NCBI GenBank assembly: GCA_016717265.1
Contig: JADKFX010000001.1
Location: 4,064,112-4,128,111, forward strand
DNA from: Saprospiraceae bacterium
GTDB lineage: Bacteria; Bacteroidota; Bacteroidia; Chitinophagales; Saprospiraceae
Length of the DNA stretch: 64,000 nt
Direction of reading: 5' to 3'
Shown: positions 27,111-36,651 of the stretch, piece after piece
How positions within the stretch are numbered: the first letter of the stretch is position 1
How the letters are laid out: each line of letters opens with the position of its first letter
Notes under the pieces: generated by a model
What the model was told of the DNA's origin: nothing
Database searches by the model: none
Seen by the model: the letters and a program-made list of their open reading frames with translations, nothing else
Position numbers and translations under genes: made by a program

Positions 27111-27716
27111 TTATTTCTGATCTTTCCACGTCCAAAGATACATACAAGCAATGGATCTGTAGGGCCTCCATTTTTCAGCAATTTGAATCATTTTCTTCTG
27201 AAGTTCCTTCCCTTCTAATTCTAAGTTATACAATTTCTTCATGGCCATTTGAATGCCATAGTCTCCAGGAGAAAAAACATCTTCCCTACAGAGGCCAAAC
27301 ATTAAAACCATTTCCACTGTCCATTGGCCAACCCCTTTTATTTGAATTAGTAATTTCGAAATTTCATCTTCACTTAACTTGCTCCAATCTGTGCGATTCA
27401 GTTTATGCTCTTCAAAGAATTGAGCAATATTTTTTATATAAGCTAATTTTTGATAAGATAAACCAATACTACGAAGGGTTTGATCCTCTGTTTTAAGGAT
27501 TGCTTTATTTGTAGGAAATTTATTTTTATATAATTCTAAAAATCGTTTATTAATTACACTTGCAACTTTAACAGAAAGTTGTTGGCTTATAATGGATCCA
27601 ACAAGATATTCCCTCAAATCTGATTTAGTCCCTGTAACATGCAAGCTTTCGACCGGAATACTTGCCACAAGTTTTTTCAGTTTTGCATCTTTATTTAAGG
27701 TACTGATATGCTTCAT
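27111..27716 (-). CDS. DNA-3-methyladenine glycosylase II family protein (AlkA-like)
   Basis: 201 residues from the ATG at 27716 (a TTG three codons upstream is less likely). It excises alkylated bases by cleaving the glycosidic bond. The helix-hairpin-helix 'IKGVGQWTVEM' (about 126-136) is followed by the catalytic Asp152 in 'FSPGDYGIQ', the HhH-GPD arrangement. 'YLVGSIISQQLSVKVASVI' is the conserved N-terminal helix. Length and motifs fit the short AlkA-like glycosylases that lack the N-terminal AlkA domain. Confidence 0.9.
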   Translation of the reverse strand: MKHISTLNKDAKLKKLVASIPVESLHVTGTKSDLREYLVGSIISQQLSVKVASVINKRFLELYKNKFPTNKAILKTEDQTLRSIGLSYQKLAYIKNIAQFFEEHKLNRTDWSKLSEDEISKLLIQIKGVGQWTVEMVLMFGLCREDVFSPGDYGIQMAMKKLYNLELEGKELQKKMIQIAEKWRPYRSIACMYLWTWKDQK

Positions 27717-27884
27717 AAGTTTCAAAAATATGGAAATAATCAGGATCTACTGCAATCTCGATCATAATTTAGAGATTTCTTGACCTGAAGTGGGTACTTT
27801 AAATTAAAATTTGATTTGAATTAATCTTTTTATTAATAATTTTGTTTAGCATCCATCAGATAATCATATTAAATCGAATTCGGC

Positions 27885-28337
27885 ATGAGTTTTACAGACA
27901 AAATCAATACAGATTTAAAAGAAGCAATGAAAGCACAGGACCAAAAGGCACTGAGGGCTATCCGAGCTATTAAAGCAGCTATTTTACTTGCCAATACGGA
28001 TGGAAGTGGCAAGGAAGTAGATGATGAAAAAGCGATTCAAATTCTGCAAAAACTTGTTAAACAACGTCGGGAATCCTTAGATATTTATGAAAAACAAGGT
28101 CGGGAAGATCTCGCAGTAGTAGAACGGGATGAAATTGCTGTCATTGAAAAGTATTTACCTGCCCAATTAGACGAAGCTTCACTTCGAAGAATTCTTCAAG
28201 AATTAATCGTTGAAACAGGCGCTTCAGGTCCAAAAGATATGGGTAAAGTAATTGGCGCTGCTTCTAAAAAACTTGCTGGCCGTGCTGATGGTAAAACGAT
28301 TTCACTCATGGTAAAACAATTATTGGAAACAAACTAG
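27885..28337 (+). CDS. GatB/YqeY domain protein
   Basis: 150 residues, a complete YqeY-type protein: 'KEAMKAQDQKALRAIRAIKA', 'VKQRRESLDIYEKQGREDLA', 'EIAVIEKYLPAQLDE' and 'GKVIGAASKKLAGRADGKTI'. It resembles the C-terminal tail domain of GatB, which contacts tRNA in transamidation. The stand-alone protein has no firmly known function. It is a single-gene unit. Confidence 0.9.
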   Translation: MSFTDKINTDLKEAMKAQDQKALRAIRAIKAAILLANTDGSGKEVDDEKAIQILQKLVKQRRESLDIYEKQGREDLAVVERDEIAVIEKYLPAQLDEASLRRILQELIVETGASGPKDMGKVIGAASKKLAGRADGKTISLMVKQLLETN

Positions 28338-28413
28338 GCTTTCCCATTCACAAGTAAAAGCTGCTTTACCTTGGTTTAAGAATTTTAATACTTACAAATT
28401 AATAAGCGCCTAT

Positions 28414-28938
28414 TCATTCTGAAGGCATTTGAATAGATTCAATTTTTTCAAACCACTCCTCTAGTTTTTCAAAATCGTATAAGCCTGTTTTTTCTTCATT
28501 TCCAGGCGCAAATAGAAACCCTTTTATAGTAGAATCCAAAACCGGATTTGTGTTAATATCTGTTTTTAAAATGCATTGCATGGATTCAAAGCTTGCATTT
28601 GATTTTTCTATAATGACATATTGAAATTGACTTTGTGGATTCCGTATTAAAAATTGTTCCGATCTAAAAACAATACAATCTGAAGGCAATTCGAATACTT
28701 CATCCAGGTAAAATCCGTCTAATTTATAGTCCGATAATGTTGCCTGGTGAGGGGTTGCTGAAACCCCAATAAGTTGCGGACCTTCAATCCATTCACGAAA
28801 TTGAGTGATTCGGGATCTGATTGCTTTTTCATCCGGATCATCAAGATTAATTCCGATGAAATCAACTTCTTTAGCTGCCAGATAACGTGCAATCGTTAAG
28901 TCATTTACAGGAAAGGCAAAAAGGATCGGTTTTTTCAT
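28414..28938 (-). CDS. Putative TIM-barrel protein distantly like phosphoribosylanthranilate isomerase, unknown function
   Basis: 174 residues. The start 'FPVNDLTIARYLAAKEVDF' followed by 'IGINL' is like the first strand and helix of TrpF-type barrels, and the end 'GLYDFEKLEEWFEKIE' also resembles the TrpF C-terminus, but the central active-site sequences are not conserved and the protein is short. It starts 3 bases after rnhB's stop, so it is probably translated from the same mRNA. No function can be assigned. Confidence 0.55.
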   Translation of the reverse strand: MKKPILFAFPVNDLTIARYLAAKEVDFIGINLDDPDEKAIRSRITQFREWIEGPQLIGVSATPHQATLSDYKLDGFYLDEVFELPSDCIVFRSEQFLIRNPQSQFQYVIIEKSNASFESMQCILKTDINTNPVLDSTIKGFLFAPGNEEKTGLYDFEKLEEWFEKIESIQMPSE

Positions 28939-28941
28939 AAT

Positions 28942-29547
28942 TTAGGATTCAAATAAATGGGGATGTACATCTTTCATTTGAAACGATTTTCGATGGTATT
29001 TACAAATGCCAAATTGCTGAATAGCCATCCGATGTTTTAAGGTTGGATATCCTTTGTTTTGATTCCAGCCATATAATGGAAATTCTTGATGTATTTCAAG
29101 CATATACTGATCTCGGTGTGTTTTTGCTAAAATGGAGGCGGCGGCAATACTTTGGAACTTTGCATCGCCCTTTACAATACAATACTGTTCTATTTCCAAA
29201 TGTGGAATTTTCTTATTTCCATCAATAATTATAGATGTTGGTCTAATTTTTAAATCCAGCAAACATATTCGCATAGCTTTCAAACTAGCTTGCAAGATAT
29301 TAATTTGATCAATTTCAATAGGTTCTAACTTGCAAACCGACCAACAAAGAGCTTTGCTCTCGATCTCTGTTCGGAGGATATTTCGTTCTTTTTCATTCAA
29401 TTTTTTGCTATCATTCAAGCCTAAAATTTCCTGATTTGGGTCCAAAATTACAGCTGCCGCAAATACCGGACCTGCCAGAGGACCTCTTCCAGCTTCATCA
29501 CACCCCGCTTCATATAAGATATTTTTGTAATATGTTTTTAAATTCAT
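28942..29547 (-). CDS. rnhB: Ribonuclease HII
   Basis: 201 residues. It cleaves the RNA strand of RNA-DNA hybrids and removes ribonucleotides misplaced in DNA. The family motif 'AGCDEAGRGPLAGPVFAAAV' supplies the first two acidic residues, 'IIIDGNKKIP' the third, and 'GDAKFQSIAAASILAKTHRD' the fourth region. It is the first gene of a minus-strand pair with the TrpF-like protein and is divergent from the M14 peptidase gene. Confidence 0.95.
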   Translation of the reverse strand: MNLKTYYKNILYEAGCDEAGRGPLAGPVFAAAVILDPNQEILGLNDSKKLNEKERNILRTEIESKALCWSVCKLEPIEIDQINILQASLKAMRICLLDLKIRPTSIIIDGNKKIPHLEIEQYCIVKGDAKFQSIAAASILAKTHRDQYMLEIHQEFPLYGWNQNKGYPTLKHRMAIQQFGICKYHRKSFQMKDVHPHLFES

Positions 29548-29568
29548 CTAATTTCTAAAGATTATTTT

Positions 29569-29576
29569 TAGCTTTG
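29569..29576 (+). promoter_or_regulatory. -7 box (TAGCTTTG) upstream of the M14 peptidase
   Basis: An exact TAnnTTTG match ending 21 bases before the ATG at 29598. No TTG box was found upstream at 18 bases. Confidence 0.4.
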
Positions 29577-29597
29577 CAAGTCGCAAAATAAGGACTT

Positions 29598-31934
29598 ATG
29601 CGTTGTGTGTTGATAATCCCCGTTTTCATATTCTTTTCTTTTGTATTTGATGCAAATTGCCAAACAAAATGGCAGTCGGCTACAATCCTTCTCGAAGGCA
29701 AAAGTATTAAAGATCTTAATTCTATTGGTATTGCTTTCGATCATGGTCATTTTCATGCTGGTGTTTCTTATCATGGTGACTTTACAGAACAAGAAATTGA
29801 ACAGATTCGCAAGGCAGGCTTTGAAGTAAAAATAAGTTCGTATCACGAGCCTGAAATAGAATCACGTAATTCCCCGGCAAATTGTAATAATGAACCCGAA
29901 ATAGCTCCTGAATTTCCACTTCCTACAAATTATCAATATGGATCTATGAATGGATTTCTAAGCCTTTCAGAAATTTATGAAAGTTTAGAGATCATGCATG
30001 ATTTATTTCCAAATTTGATCACTATAAAAAAAGCAATTGGCAATTATAGAACAACAGATCAAAATCAGATTTATTATGTAAAGATTTCTGATAACCCAAA
30101 TCAGGATGAAAATGAACCAGAAGTCTTATATACCGCACTTCATCATGCCCGCGAACCTGTAAGTATGTCGCAAATGATGTTTTTTATGTGGCATATTCTG
30201 GAAAATTACGGTCGGGATGAGGCGATTACTTCATTGATTAATAATAGAGAATTGTTTTTTATTCCTTGTGTAAATCCTGATGGATATCGCTTTAATGAAG
30301 ATACGAATCCTAATGGTGGAGGCTTTTGGCGTAAAAACAGAAGCCCAAATGCCGATGGAATTGGAACGGATCTTAATCGCAATTATGAACAAGGTTGGGC
30401 TTATGATAATGATGGATCTAGCCCTTCAGGTACTTCAGATACCTATAGAGGAACAGAACCATTTTCGGAAACTGAAACTTCAGCATTGCAATATTTTTGT
30501 GAAAACAGACAATTCACCATTGCAATGAATTATCATGCATTTGGAGATTTGCTAATTATTCCATGGGGATATTTGGATAGGCCTACAGTCGATTCTAGTT
30601 TGTTTAATAGCATTGCCAAGATAATGACCCGGTATAACCATTTTGAAGTTGGCACTTCCAATCAAACCTTAAGTTATAAAGTAAATGGTGTAGCAGATGA
30701 TTGGTTTTATGGCGAACAAATATTTAAGAATAAAACCTATGCATTTACACCTGAGGTAGGCTATGCTTTTTGGCCGCAACGAAAAGACATTTTAAGTTTA
30801 AATCAATCTACGCAATACATGAATTTAGTGGCAGCCTGGACCGCTGGAGAATGTGCACATTTTACTGAAGAATCTCCAAAATCTATTACTGCTGATACTA
30901 ATTTCCTGACTTACAATGTAACAAGGCTTGGCGTAGTTCAAGGATCTATAAAAATTCATCTCGAGTCAAATCAAAACTATATTCAATTTATTAATAATGA
31001 TCTGGAATTACAATTGAATCCTGGTGAAACCAAACAAATTTCAATACCATTCGTAGTAGATGGAAATCCTTCCAGAGGAGACAGTATAGAATTTACAGCA
31101 TTATTAACAACCGGTGTCTATTCTGAAACCTTAAAAAACAAAAAGGCTTTTGTCGGAAGAGCTGGTTGGGCTGATAACTTTTTAGATGATCGCAAATGGT
31201 TTTCTCCTGCTGTTTATGCTTGGATGTTAACCGCCGAAAGTTTTGTTTCGGCTCCAAATTCATTAACGGATAGTCCATTGGCACCCATGGAAGCAAATAC
31301 AGAGAAAGTATTTCAAAATTCTCTTCCGATTGACTTAACGAATGCAAAATATGCATATCTGAAATTTAAAGCTAAGTGGGATCTGGATGATCTAGTTGAT
31401 TATGCACAAGTAAGAGTTTCGGAAAATGGCATCCATTTTCAATCCCTTTGTGGCAAATACACTAAATCAGGTTCACAGTTTCAAGAATTTGGCGAACCTG
31501 TTTATTGCGGTGAACAAAAAGAATGGGTTTCAGAATGGATAGATTTAAAAGATTATATAGGGAAGATCCTTTTACTTCAGGTGTTTCTATATACAGGATC
31601 AAACGAAGCTAAAAAAGATGGGTACTATTTTGATGATATGGAAGTCTTTACAGATCTCACAACCCAAACATTCAACGCAAATGATTTTAGTATGGGTGAG
31701 TTGTTTCCACTACCTGCACATGATAAATTTTCGTTGAAATTAAATACGAGTACAAACCTTGCCGAACTGAATTTTGAATTCATTTCCGCTTCCGGTAAAG
31801 AACATAAAATAGAATCAAAAATCCAGAAAGGACTGATAGAATTTGAAACTTCTGCCCTGGTTCCTGGTTTATATTTCTTATCCGTTAAACATAAAGATCA
31901 AAAGCCATCGCTTTACAAGGTCCTAATACAATAA
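29598..31934 (+). CDS. Secreted M14 zinc carboxypeptidase with T9SS sorting domain
   Basis: 778 residues: signal peptide about 1-21, an M14 domain about 110-420, a middle region with 'FVGRAGWADNFLDD', a jelly-roll-like domain ending 'DGYYFDDMEVFTD', and a T9SS type A sorting domain from about residue 695 ('MGELFPLPAHDKFSLKL'). Zinc ligands His183, Glu186 ('LHHAREP') and His313 ('NYHAFGD') and catalytic Glu386 ('TPEVGYAFWP') are all present, with the substrate-binding 'GTDLNRNYEQGW'. It should trim C-terminal residues from peptides at the cell surface or outside. The ALDH gene starts 1 base after its stop. Confidence 0.93.
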   Translation: MRCVLIIPVFIFFSFVFDANCQTKWQSATILLEGKSIKDLNSIGIAFDHGHFHAGVSYHGDFTEQEIEQIRKAGFEVKISSYHEPEIESRNSPANCNNEPEIAPEFPLPTNYQYGSMNGFLSLSEIYESLEIMHDLFPNLITIKKAIGNYRTTDQNQIYYVKISDNPNQDENEPEVLYTALHHAREPVSMSQMMFFMWHILENYGRDEAITSLINNRELFFIPCVNPDGYRFNEDTNPNGGGFWRKNRSPNADGIGTDLNRNYEQGWAYDNDGSSPSGTSDTYRGTEPFSETETSALQYFCENRQFTIAMNYHAFGDLLIIPWGYLDRPTVDSSLFNSIAKIMTRYNHFEVGTSNQTLSYKVNGVADDWFYGEQIFKNKTYAFTPEVGYAFWPQRKDILSLNQSTQYMNLVAAWTAGECAHFTEESPKSITADTNFLTYNVTRLGVVQGSIKIHLESNQNYIQFINNDLELQLNPGETKQISIPFVVDGNPSRGDSIEFTALLTTGVYSETLKNKKAFVGRAGWADNFLDDRKWFSPAVYAWMLTAESFVSAPNSLTDSPLAPMEANTEKVFQNSLPIDLTNAKYAYLKFKAKWDLDDLVDYAQVRVSENGIHFQSLCGKYTKSGSQFQEFGEPVYCGEQKEWVSEWIDLKDYIGKILLLQVFLYTGSNEAKKDGYYFDDMEVFTDLTTQTFNANDFSMGELFPLPAHDKFSLKLNTSTNLAELNFEFISASGKEHKIESKIQKGLIEFETSALVPGLYFLSVKHKDQKPSLYKVLIQ

Positions 31935-31935
31935 T

Positions 31936-33468
31936 ATGAATACAGATTTTCTTCAAATACTCCAGCTTCAGGAATCTAACAAAGGAAGCTGGTGCGGAGC
32001 TATTTCATTTCCTTCCGCCCAAACCATCGAATCTATTTCACCCGTAAATGGTAAACGAATTGGTGCGGTAGGGATCTCTTCCCAATCGGATTATGAAGCG
32101 ATTGTATCGAAAGCTCAAACGGCTTTTCAATTTTGGCGGAATGTGCCCGCTCCAAAACGAGGTGAAATTGTACGAGAAATCGGAGATGCATTAGTAAAAC
32201 ATAAAGAAGCTCTTGGCCAACTTGTTTCCTATGAAATGGGAAAAAGTCTTCAAGAAGGCTTAGGTGAAGTACAGGAAATGATTGATATATGCTATTTTGC
32301 TACTGGCTTGTCAAGACAGTTATTTGGATTGACAATGCATTCTGAAAGACCCAAGCACAGAATGTATGAGCAATGGCATCCTTTGGGAATTGTAGGGGTA
32401 ATATCAGCATTTAATTTTCCGGTTGCTGTTTGGTCATGGAATGCGGCCTTAGCCTGGATATGTGGCAATGTGGTTATTTGGAAACCTTCTGAAAAAACAC
32501 CAATTTGCAGTATTGCTTGCCAACATATTGCCCAATCTATCTTTACTAAACATGGACTGCCAGATGGCATTTCCTGTATTATTAATGGGGATTTTAAAAT
32601 TGGAGAATGGTTGAGTAAAGACTCCAGAATTCCGCTACTCTCTGCAACCGGTTCTACCCGTATGGGAAGAGCAGTTGGTACTGAAGTAGCGAAACGCTTT
32701 GGTAAATCGATTCTTGAATTGGGAGGGAATAATGCTGTTATTGTATGCCCAAGTGCTGATTTAAATGTTGTCTTAACTTCCGTATTGTTTGGGGCTGTTG
32801 GCACTGCCGGTCAACGCTGTACAACAACCAGAAGACTTATTATACAGGAAAGCATATACGAAACACTCAAAACAAAACTGGCCAATGCTTATACTCAATT
32901 AAGAATTGGAAATCCTTTGGATCCACAAAACCATGTTGGTCCATTAATTGATCAACATGCAGTCAACTTATATCTTCAAGCACTAGAACAAATAAACGTA
33001 CAGGGCGGTAAATTTTTAGTTGAAGGTGGGCTATTATTTGGAGTTGAATATGAAAGTGGATGTTATGTAAAACCTTGCATAGCAGAAGTAAAACATGATT
33101 TGAATATTGTGCATGAAGAAACCTTTGCTCCTATTTTATATTTAATGAAATATAGTAATCTTGAAGAAGCGATTGCGATTCAAAATGAAGTACCTCAGGG
33201 ATTGTCATCATCTATAATGACCCGGGATCTTCTGGAAGCTGAATTTTTCTTATCGCATACTGGTTCTGATTGTGGCATTGCAAATGTAAATATTGGAACA
33301 AGTGGAGCGGAAATCGGTGGTGCGTTTGGCGGCGAAAAAGAAACGGGAGGTGGGCGCGAAAGTGGATCGGATGCCTGGAGAGCCTATATGCGCCGACAAA
33401 CGAATACAATCAATTATGGTACTGAAGTTCCCCTTGCACAAGGGATTAAATTTGATTTAAATTCCTGA
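31936..33468 (+). CDS. ALDH7-type aldehyde dehydrogenase (probable L-aminoadipate-semialdehyde dehydrogenase)
   Basis: 510 residues. An NAD-dependent aldehyde dehydrogenase with catalytic Cys295 ('GTAGQRCTTTRR') and general-base Glu261 ('ILELGGNN'). The C-terminal pattern 'GEKETGGGRESGSDAWRAYM' and 'TEVPLAQGIKF' identifies the ALDH7/antiquitin subfamily, which oxidises alpha-aminoadipic semialdehyde (in equilibrium with piperideine-6-carboxylate) in lysine breakdown. No other lysine-degradation gene is adjacent, so the substrate is inferred from subfamily alone. The ATG follows the M14 stop by one base, suggesting read-through transcription. Confidence 0.9.
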   Translation: MNTDFLQILQLQESNKGSWCGAISFPSAQTIESISPVNGKRIGAVGISSQSDYEAIVSKAQTAFQFWRNVPAPKRGEIVREIGDALVKHKEALGQLVSYEMGKSLQEGLGEVQEMIDICYFATGLSRQLFGLTMHSERPKHRMYEQWHPLGIVGVISAFNFPVAVWSWNAALAWICGNVVIWKPSEKTPICSIACQHIAQSIFTKHGLPDGISCIINGDFKIGEWLSKDSRIPLLSATGSTRMGRAVGTEVAKRFGKSILELGGNNAVIVCPSADLNVVLTSVLFGAVGTAGQRCTTTRRLIIQESIYETLKTKLANAYTQLRIGNPLDPQNHVGPLIDQHAVNLYLQALEQINVQGGKFLVEGGLLFGVEYESGCYVKPCIAEVKHDLNIVHEETFAPILYLMKYSNLEEAIAIQNEVPQGLSSSIMTRDLLEAEFFLSHTGSDCGIANVNIGTSGAEIGGAFGGEKETGGGRESGSDAWRAYMRRQTNTINYGTEVPLAQGIKFDLNS

Positions 33469-33998
33469 AAAAGTATTTGTAATACCTTTCGTAAATAGCA
33501 TCATTGGGAATTACAAAATAAAACGCCAAAGATTTTGCATTGGATTTAAAATGGAGTTATAAAATTTTCAGCCAAATTCAAAATACAATGAATCGTAAAC
33601 ATTTGTTTATACATTTTTTTAACTAATAGCCAATTTATTTCTTCCAAATTCTCATCGTTCAAAATACGGCGTGGTGAACATTTTTCAAAACCTATACTTT
33701 TGAAGATTCGTTTCTAAAATGAACTAAAGTTGCATCCCAATAAAACCAAAAACCTAAAAAGAAAAAATGTGAATTGCAGCAAGGAGCATAGTAAAGCGCC
33801 TTATTTTGAAAAAGTCTTTTGGTTTTTTTTACCGACTGAAAAGTACAAAATATCCTTTGGAAATTATAGTATGATAGTCTACTAATAATTTAAAAACATA
33901 GTTTGATCAATTCATCAAAACATTTTTAAATTCCGCTTAAAGTGCCTTTGTAAATCAAATTTTCATTGCTTATAAATCTTTAGAATAGTCTATCTAAA
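33469..33998. other. Non-coding gap (530 bases) between convergent genes
   Basis: AT-rich, with stop codons in every frame; no recognisable protein, RNA gene or strong hairpin. A weak 5-bp inverted repeat (GTATT/AATAC, about 33474-33486) just after the ALDH stop is too short to call a terminator. Confidence 0.5.
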
Positions 33999-36365
33999 TT
34001 ACAGCACAACCCATTTACCAGCTTTAAAAAATGAGCCAGATTTAAATTGCCAAATCAACGTTTCAGCAAGCTCAATTTGAAATTCAATTTCTATGGTATT
34101 TTTTCCAGCAGGAAGAAACGGCAATCTCTTCTTAAAGATAATTTCACCAATCATATTTCTAAAACAAATTTCAATATCTTCCAATGGTTCTTCAAAATTT
34201 GAAACAAAATATAATGGCATAGATTTCTTGCCAGGATTTGGATAAACCCATATCGGAATCTCCTTAATTTCAGCAATTGGATTGGAAGCTGTTGGCATTT
34301 GTTTATCAATTGGGAATCTATAAAAGCTCAATGCGCCAATTTGATTTTTATTCAATAAATAAGGTCCTTGATATACCGTGTTAAAATCATGGTAATTTAC
34401 TTCTGGTAAATAGGTAATCGTATTTACTATTCCAGGTTTTTTTAATTCCAGTATGACTGCATTACCTTTTACTTGAATATTTTTAATTACTTTCCATTGA
34501 TCCTCTAATGCAAAATAATCCTTCAGGGAAATGGTTGTTCCATTCAGAATACTATCTTTTGGAGGCAATAATGTTGCACTATCTTTTTGAAAAACCAAAG
34601 TAATTTCTGAATAATCTTGTTTGCTGAAATATGCCTGTTTTATATTCGGTGCATAAAAATCGGCTTGATCAATTCCATTATAAAATTCCTTTTGAACTAA
34701 TGGGAATATATTTTTTGCCAGAGCAAGATATCCATCTAAAGTATAGTGGCAACCATCATGTCCGGGTAATCCCATCGTACTAATGACTTCAATATCAGTA
34801 AAATTTTTTGGCAAGCTTCGTTGAATTTCTCTTACTGCAGCATGATCACCAGCTCCACAACCCTGATGTATTTGAACTACAAATATTTTTTTTACATTCG
34901 GATAATCGATTTTCCAATCATCATATAATGTTTTAAAATTATCAAAATAAAAAGCACTTGCATTGCTTTCGCCTTGATACCAAAAGATTGCTTTTGCTGC
35001 TGACGCCAAGTTTGATTTTTGGGCGCGATATAAGAGACTACCATATATATTTACAGGCAAAGCAGGATTTATATCATCCCGCTGATGTTGTTGAATGGAG
35101 GTACCACCTACCCCACCATTTAAAATACAAACCGGAACTTTATATTCACTTATAATAGATTTTGCTAAATCCATACCCCAAGCACAAATATCGGGGCCAC
35201 CTCCATAACCTGCAGCTGAAGCAATCGTCCATTGAGTATCTGCTTTGCTACTTGAATAATTTTTACCAAAAGTTCTGCAATACAAATTAGTATATGGATT
35301 TCCTCCAAAAATACTATTGGATTGACCAGTAATAATGTAAACATCCCCTGCAACTAAATGATCTCTTCTTGCTATTAATGTATCTTCTGTTGAATTCTTT
35401 AGTTTGACTTCTATTGCATAATTTGCTAATTCTGATTTTATTTTCGCAGTAAACAAAAATGGTGCTTTTTGATTCAGATCATACACCAATGCATTTGTAA
35501 TTTCTGAAATGAGTGCTTGCTCTCTATACACTAAAAGTTGAATAGAATCATATACTGGATTATCAATATTACCACGAATCTCAAAATGTGCTTCTCCATT
35601 TGAATCCCTTGGAAAAAAATGAAAATTACCGGGTATATTTGTAAACCTTGTATCCTGTGGAGGTGGATCCTTAATTTTATACTTTAATTTTAAATCTGCT
35701 TCTATTTTTTTGCGCTCGGCTATATCCAAATATCGATCGTACAATTGAATTTCTGAAATATCCCCATTAAAATAATAACCTCCCTGGTAAGCAGAAATAA
35801 ATATTGTATTGTCGAGATTTTTTGGACAAAAGGATGAATCTTCAAATAAACCATTTAGAATGAGGCTTCCTTTTTGAGTTGTATTATTGTATTGTGCTAT
35901 TATAATTGTGGATTCATATCCGGGATCAAAACTTGCACTAACCTGATTATTAAAATCTCCATTATGCAAAATTTTTGGAGACGTCGCACCTGCCATCCAA
36001 AGGGTATGAGAATTCCCTCCTAAAATATTATTTGACGGACCATTTGCTTTACAAACAACAATAATTGTATAATCCTTATCAACCGGAAATATGGAAGGCA
36101 TATTCATAAAAGTGGACGCCCCATTAAACCTTACGGCCGGTCTGCCTCCAATACTTTGTGCGATATACTCAGCTTGATTTGCAGCTGTATTCTGAGTAGC
36201 TTTCACATTTCTTTGTGGATCTAGCCATTCTTTGACTTTTCCATTTGAATTGGTGACACCCAATGACGCATCCAAATGAAAGAGTGGAGCAGGAGATTGG
36301 GCAAAAGCAAAAACAGTGGACAAAATATACAGAATGATAAATTTAAAATCAGGAAATCTAGGCAT
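33999..36365 (-). CDS. Secreted SGNH/sialate-O-acetylesterase-like protein with LamG-like domain and T9SS sorting domain
   Basis: 788 residues from the ATG at 36365; a TTG at 36389 is less likely because the ATG gives a proper signal peptide ('FKFIILYILSTVFAFAQ'). An N-terminal concanavalin/LamG-like domain ('VRFNGASTFMNMP' to 'EIQLYDRYLDIAERKKIEAD') precedes an SGNH esterase domain with 'VYIITGQSNSIFGG' (nucleophile Ser), 'LNGGVGGTSIQQH', 'FWYQGESNA' and 'GHDGCHYTLDGYL' (late Asp/His). The C-terminal T9SS domain starts near 'IWVYPNPGKKSMP'. This layout fits a surface carbohydrate O-acetylesterase; the sugar is unknown. Confidence 0.85.
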   Translation of the reverse strand: MPRFPDFKFIILYILSTVFAFAQSPAPLFHLDASLGVTNSNGKVKEWLDPQRNVKATQNTAANQAEYIAQSIGGRPAVRFNGASTFMNMPSIFPVDKDYTIIVVCKANGPSNNILGGNSHTLWMAGATSPKILHNGDFNNQVSASFDPGYESTIIIAQYNNTTQKGSLILNGLFEDSSFCPKNLDNTIFISAYQGGYYFNGDISEIQLYDRYLDIAERKKIEADLKLKYKIKDPPPQDTRFTNIPGNFHFFPRDSNGEAHFEIRGNIDNPVYDSIQLLVYREQALISEITNALVYDLNQKAPFLFTAKIKSELANYAIEVKLKNSTEDTLIARRDHLVAGDVYIITGQSNSIFGGNPYTNLYCRTFGKNYSSSKADTQWTIASAAGYGGGPDICAWGMDLAKSIISEYKVPVCILNGGVGGTSIQQHQRDDINPALPVNIYGSLLYRAQKSNLASAAKAIFWYQGESNASAFYFDNFKTLYDDWKIDYPNVKKIFVVQIHQGCGAGDHAAVREIQRSLPKNFTDIEVISTMGLPGHDGCHYTLDGYLALAKNIFPLVQKEFYNGIDQADFYAPNIKQAYFSKQDYSEITLVFQKDSATLLPPKDSILNGTTISLKDYFALEDQWKVIKNIQVKGNAVILELKKPGIVNTITYLPEVNYHDFNTVYQGPYLLNKNQIGALSFYRFPIDKQMPTASNPIAEIKEIPIWVYPNPGKKSMPLYFVSNFEEPLEDIEICFRNMIGEIIFKKRLPFLPAGKNTIEIEFQIELAETLIWQFKSGSFFKAGKWVVL

Positions 36366-36651
36366 CCGAAAAACTTGAATTATGACCAAATATAGTTGAA
36401 TCTTAATTGTCGGCTATATTAATTTAAATCAAGATTGAAATTTTAATAAAAGCGGTTCCTAATATTCAAAAAATCGGAATAAGTTAAAATGTAAAATCGG
36501 AACTTTGGACCTACTATTTAATACCATTCAACCAACAATTCTAACAACTCAATGGTTAATTCATTGGGATCATTGGATTTTACTTTTAAAATACATTTAG
36601 AGATCGAACTTTGCAGGGTAATTATAATACTCACATTTGAAGTCAAACAAC

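Noticed and set aside
29568..29846. Minus-strand frame of 92 codons over the start of the M14 peptidase
   Set aside because: It overlaps the signal peptide coding region and promoter box of the peptidase, and its sequence is the shadow of that frame.
32292..32804. Minus-strand frame of 170 codons inside the ALDH gene
   Set aside because: It lies wholly within a clear ALDH7 coding region and has no recognisable domain.
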